10,000 nucleotides of DNA from Stramonita haemastoma (Eukaryota; Mollusca; Gastropoda; Neogastropoda; Muricidae): the NCBI GenBank assembly GCA_030674155.1, contig CM060334.1:19671842-19681841 (forward strand). Reading direction: 5' to 3'. Below, one piece after another: positions 8,499 through 10,000 of the stretch. The notes beneath the pieces are model-generated. The model was not told the DNA's origin and made no database searches. It saw only the letters and a program-made list of their open reading frames with translations. The translations under genes were made by a program, and so were the position numbers. Positions within the stretch are counted from its first letter, which is position 1. Every line of letters starts with the position of its first letter.

Positions 8499-8651
8499 CG
8501 CGCGCGTGTTTGTGCATGTATATATGTGTATTTGTGTGTATATGCACGTGTGTGTATGTTTGTGAGTATGTGTGCCAGTGCGTGTGTGTCTGTGCGCGTG
8601 CGCGCGCATGTATGTGCCCGTGTGCGCGCGTGTATGTCTGTGCGTGTGTGG
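8499..8651. other. Alternating purine-pyrimidine tract (Z-DNA-prone)
   Basis: CG, TG and TA steps alternate almost without break for about 150 bases, with CG-dense patches at 8499-8507, 8596-8608 and 8623-8631. It looks like a decayed (GT)n array or a series of short ones. Cys-Val-rich frames through it are artefacts. Confidence 0.65.
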
Positions 8652-9013
8652 AATAGTTTTCGCCTTCTTCGTGAGCAACGTATAAAAAGGAAGGAGTGGG
8701 AAAAAAACGTACATGTGGTAAATATCAACGCTAACAGTGGGATGCAAATTAACTGGGTATGTTGGCAAAATGATTATTAAAGATGGTCTTAAATCCGAAC
8801 AGGATGGTAGCAGTCTGGCGTTGCCCACACGCCCCATCACTTTCATAGTTGGAGGCCTTAGTAGGTGTCAGCATGCAAAACAAAATGAGGTAGCCAAAAA
8901 ATGTGAGGCAGAACTTCCAGCCTCCTACTTACTTTGCGTTTTGTTGAAAGTGTTAATGGACCACATGCTGATATTTGTTGATTGGCATAGTGTTCGTTTT
9001 AGGATAGACTGCT
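8652..9013. other. Gene-free unique sequence
   Basis: A + strand frame from 8737 to 9015 (92 codons) has mixed composition but no recognised domain, and it ends in the minisatellite. I treat it as chance. No other feature is visible. Confidence 0.5.
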
Positions 9014-9430
9014 GACAATCAGAGAACAGGCTGTTGACAATCAGAGAACAAGCTGTTTACAATCAGAGAACAAGCTGTTTACAATCAGAGAACAGGATGT
9101 AGACAATCAGACAACAGGAAGTTGACAGAGAACAAGCTGTTGACGGTCAGAGAACAAGCTGTTGACAATCATAGAACAAGCTGTTGACTATCAGAGAACA
9201 GGATGTAGACAATCAGAGAATAGGCTGTTGACAATCAGAGAACAGGCTGTTGATAGAGAACAAGCTGTTGAAAATCAGAGAACAAGCTGTTTACAATCAG
9301 AGAACAGGCTGTTGACTATCAGAGAACAGGCTGTAGACGATCAGAGAATAGGCTGTTGACAATCAGAGAATAGGCTGCTGACAATTAGAGAACAAGCTGT
9401 TGACAGAGAACAGGCTGTTGACAATCGGAG
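9014..9430 (+). repeat. 22-bp minisatellite, 19 units plus a partial
   Basis: The consensus unit is GACAATCAGAGAACA, then GG or AG, then CTGTT. Nineteen units can be laid out end to end from 9014 to 9419, then an 11-base partial. Sixteen units are 22 bases. Three (9124-9141, 9252-9269, 9402-9419) are 18 bases and lack the same four bases after GACA. Each unit holds an imperfect inverted repeat (AACA ... TGTT). Because 22 is not a multiple of 3, the open frame at 9162-9359 cycles through all three phases and is not a gene. Confidence 0.95.
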
Positions 9431-9533
9431 TCTGAGATTCCCCTTCTCTCTGTTTCTCTCTTTATATATTCCCTTAATCAGGGCAAGGGCCGGATGAAGA
9501 AAAATATCTAAATACTTTGTTACCCTTGAAAAT

Positions 9534-9757
9534 TTCGTTCGTTCGTTCGTTCGTTCGTTCGTTCGTTCGTTCGTTCGTTCGTTCGTTCGTCGTTCGTTCG
9601 TTCGTTCGTTCGTTCGTTCGTTCGTTCGTTCGTTCGTTCGTTCGTTCGTTCGTTCGTTCGTTCGTTCGTTCGTTCGTTCGTTCGTTCGTTCGTTCGTTCG
9701 TTCGTTCGTTCGTTCGTTCGTTCGTTCGTTCGTTCGTTCGTTCGTTCATTCATTCAT
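9534..9757. repeat. (TTCG)53 microsatellite with TTCA edge
   Basis: TTCG runs from 9534 to 9744: 52 full units and one three-base unit where a T is missing at about 9590. Three TTCA units follow. Both strands are open in all frames (Phe-Val-Arg-Ser on one, Asn-Glu-Arg-Thr on the other) because the unit creates no stop codon. Neither frame is a gene. Confidence 0.97.
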
Positions 9758-9872
9758 TCTCTCTCTCGCTCTCTGTCTTCCCCCCCTCTCTCTCTCGCTC
9801 TCCCTCTCCCTCTCTCTCCCTCTCATTCTCTCTCTCTCTCCCTCTCGCTCTCCCCTCTCTCTTTCTCCCTCT
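9758..9872. repeat. CT-rich simple sequence
   Basis: Interrupted CT, CTCG and CTCC units follow directly on the TTCG/TTCA array. Confidence 0.9.
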
Positions 9873-10000
9873 ATTGCAAAGGATTGTTGCTGCATGAAAG
9901 GGTTAACATGGCCACTGACTAGCAATGTTGGCCGTCAGGTTATTCTCACAGTCATATTCGATACCCCGCATGCATGCAGTCGCCTCCCAACCCGACCCAA

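Noticed and set aside
8737..9015. 92-codon + strand frame before the minisatellite
   Set aside because: It has mixed composition but no recognised motif and no splice or promoter context, and it ends in the repeat. It is within what chance allows.
9014..9430. CRISPR-like repeat array
   Set aside because: The 22-base units are contiguous with no spacers, and the genome context is clearly eukaryotic.
9517..9897. 126-codon frame of Phe-Val-Arg-Ser repeats, and the matching minus-strand Asn-Glu-Arg-Thr frames
   Set aside because: They are direct translations of (TTCG)n, which has no stop in any frame. Both strands are open at once, so this is not evidence of coding.

Overview
This is intergenic or deep-intronic DNA from an animal genome. 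I find no intact protein-coding gene, no rRNA, no functional tRNA and no CRISPR array. The window is packed with microsatellites, and several retroelement fragments lie between them. These include tRNA-derived SINE copies with a pol III A box and B box, and the 3' end of a non-LTR retrotransposon. From memory, the two SINE types and the retrotransposon C-terminus resemble dispersed repeats of marine molluscs, most likely gastropods. That assignment is an inference and was not searched.

Layout. 1-415: (GT)n, (GA)n and a CG-rich alternating tract. 416-628: an old, 5'-truncated SINE of type B on the minus strand. 706-2495: mostly unique AT-rich sequence with a few small simple repeats. 2496-2819: a type-A SINE on the minus strand, lacking its 5' end. 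2983-3072: the end of another dispersed repeat, with a hexanucleotide tail. 3073-3303: CT-rich microsatellites. 3679-3764: (GA)n running into G12. 3899-4767: a compound locus in which a near-complete type-A SINE sits between two copies of the same (TCTG)n-(CT)n flank. 4953-5370: CCG/CCA and GAT/ATC trinucleotide sequence. 5570-6210: polypyrimidine and CT/GT/GA/G tracts. 6801-7069: a second type-B SINE on the minus strand. 7518-7640: (CT)n plus C-runs. 7700-8120: a candidate 421-bp MITE with 26-bp terminal inverted repeats flanked by TA. 8210-8384: a dead LINE 3' fragment with a (GATA)n-like tail. 8499-8651: alternating purine-pyrimidine sequence. 9014-9430: a 22-bp minisatellite. 9534-9872: (TTCG)53 followed by CT-rich sequence.

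There are no genes that act together here. The interest lies in how the repeats are built: an 'empty site' paralogue next to a SINE, an inverted SINE pair, a core shared between two SINE types, a previously unlabelled MITE candidate, and a minisatellite with the beginnings of higher-order structure. The long open frames in this window lie in (CT)n, (GT)n, (TTCG)n or (CCA)n sequence. They are open because the repeat contains no stop codon, so they are not annotated as genes.
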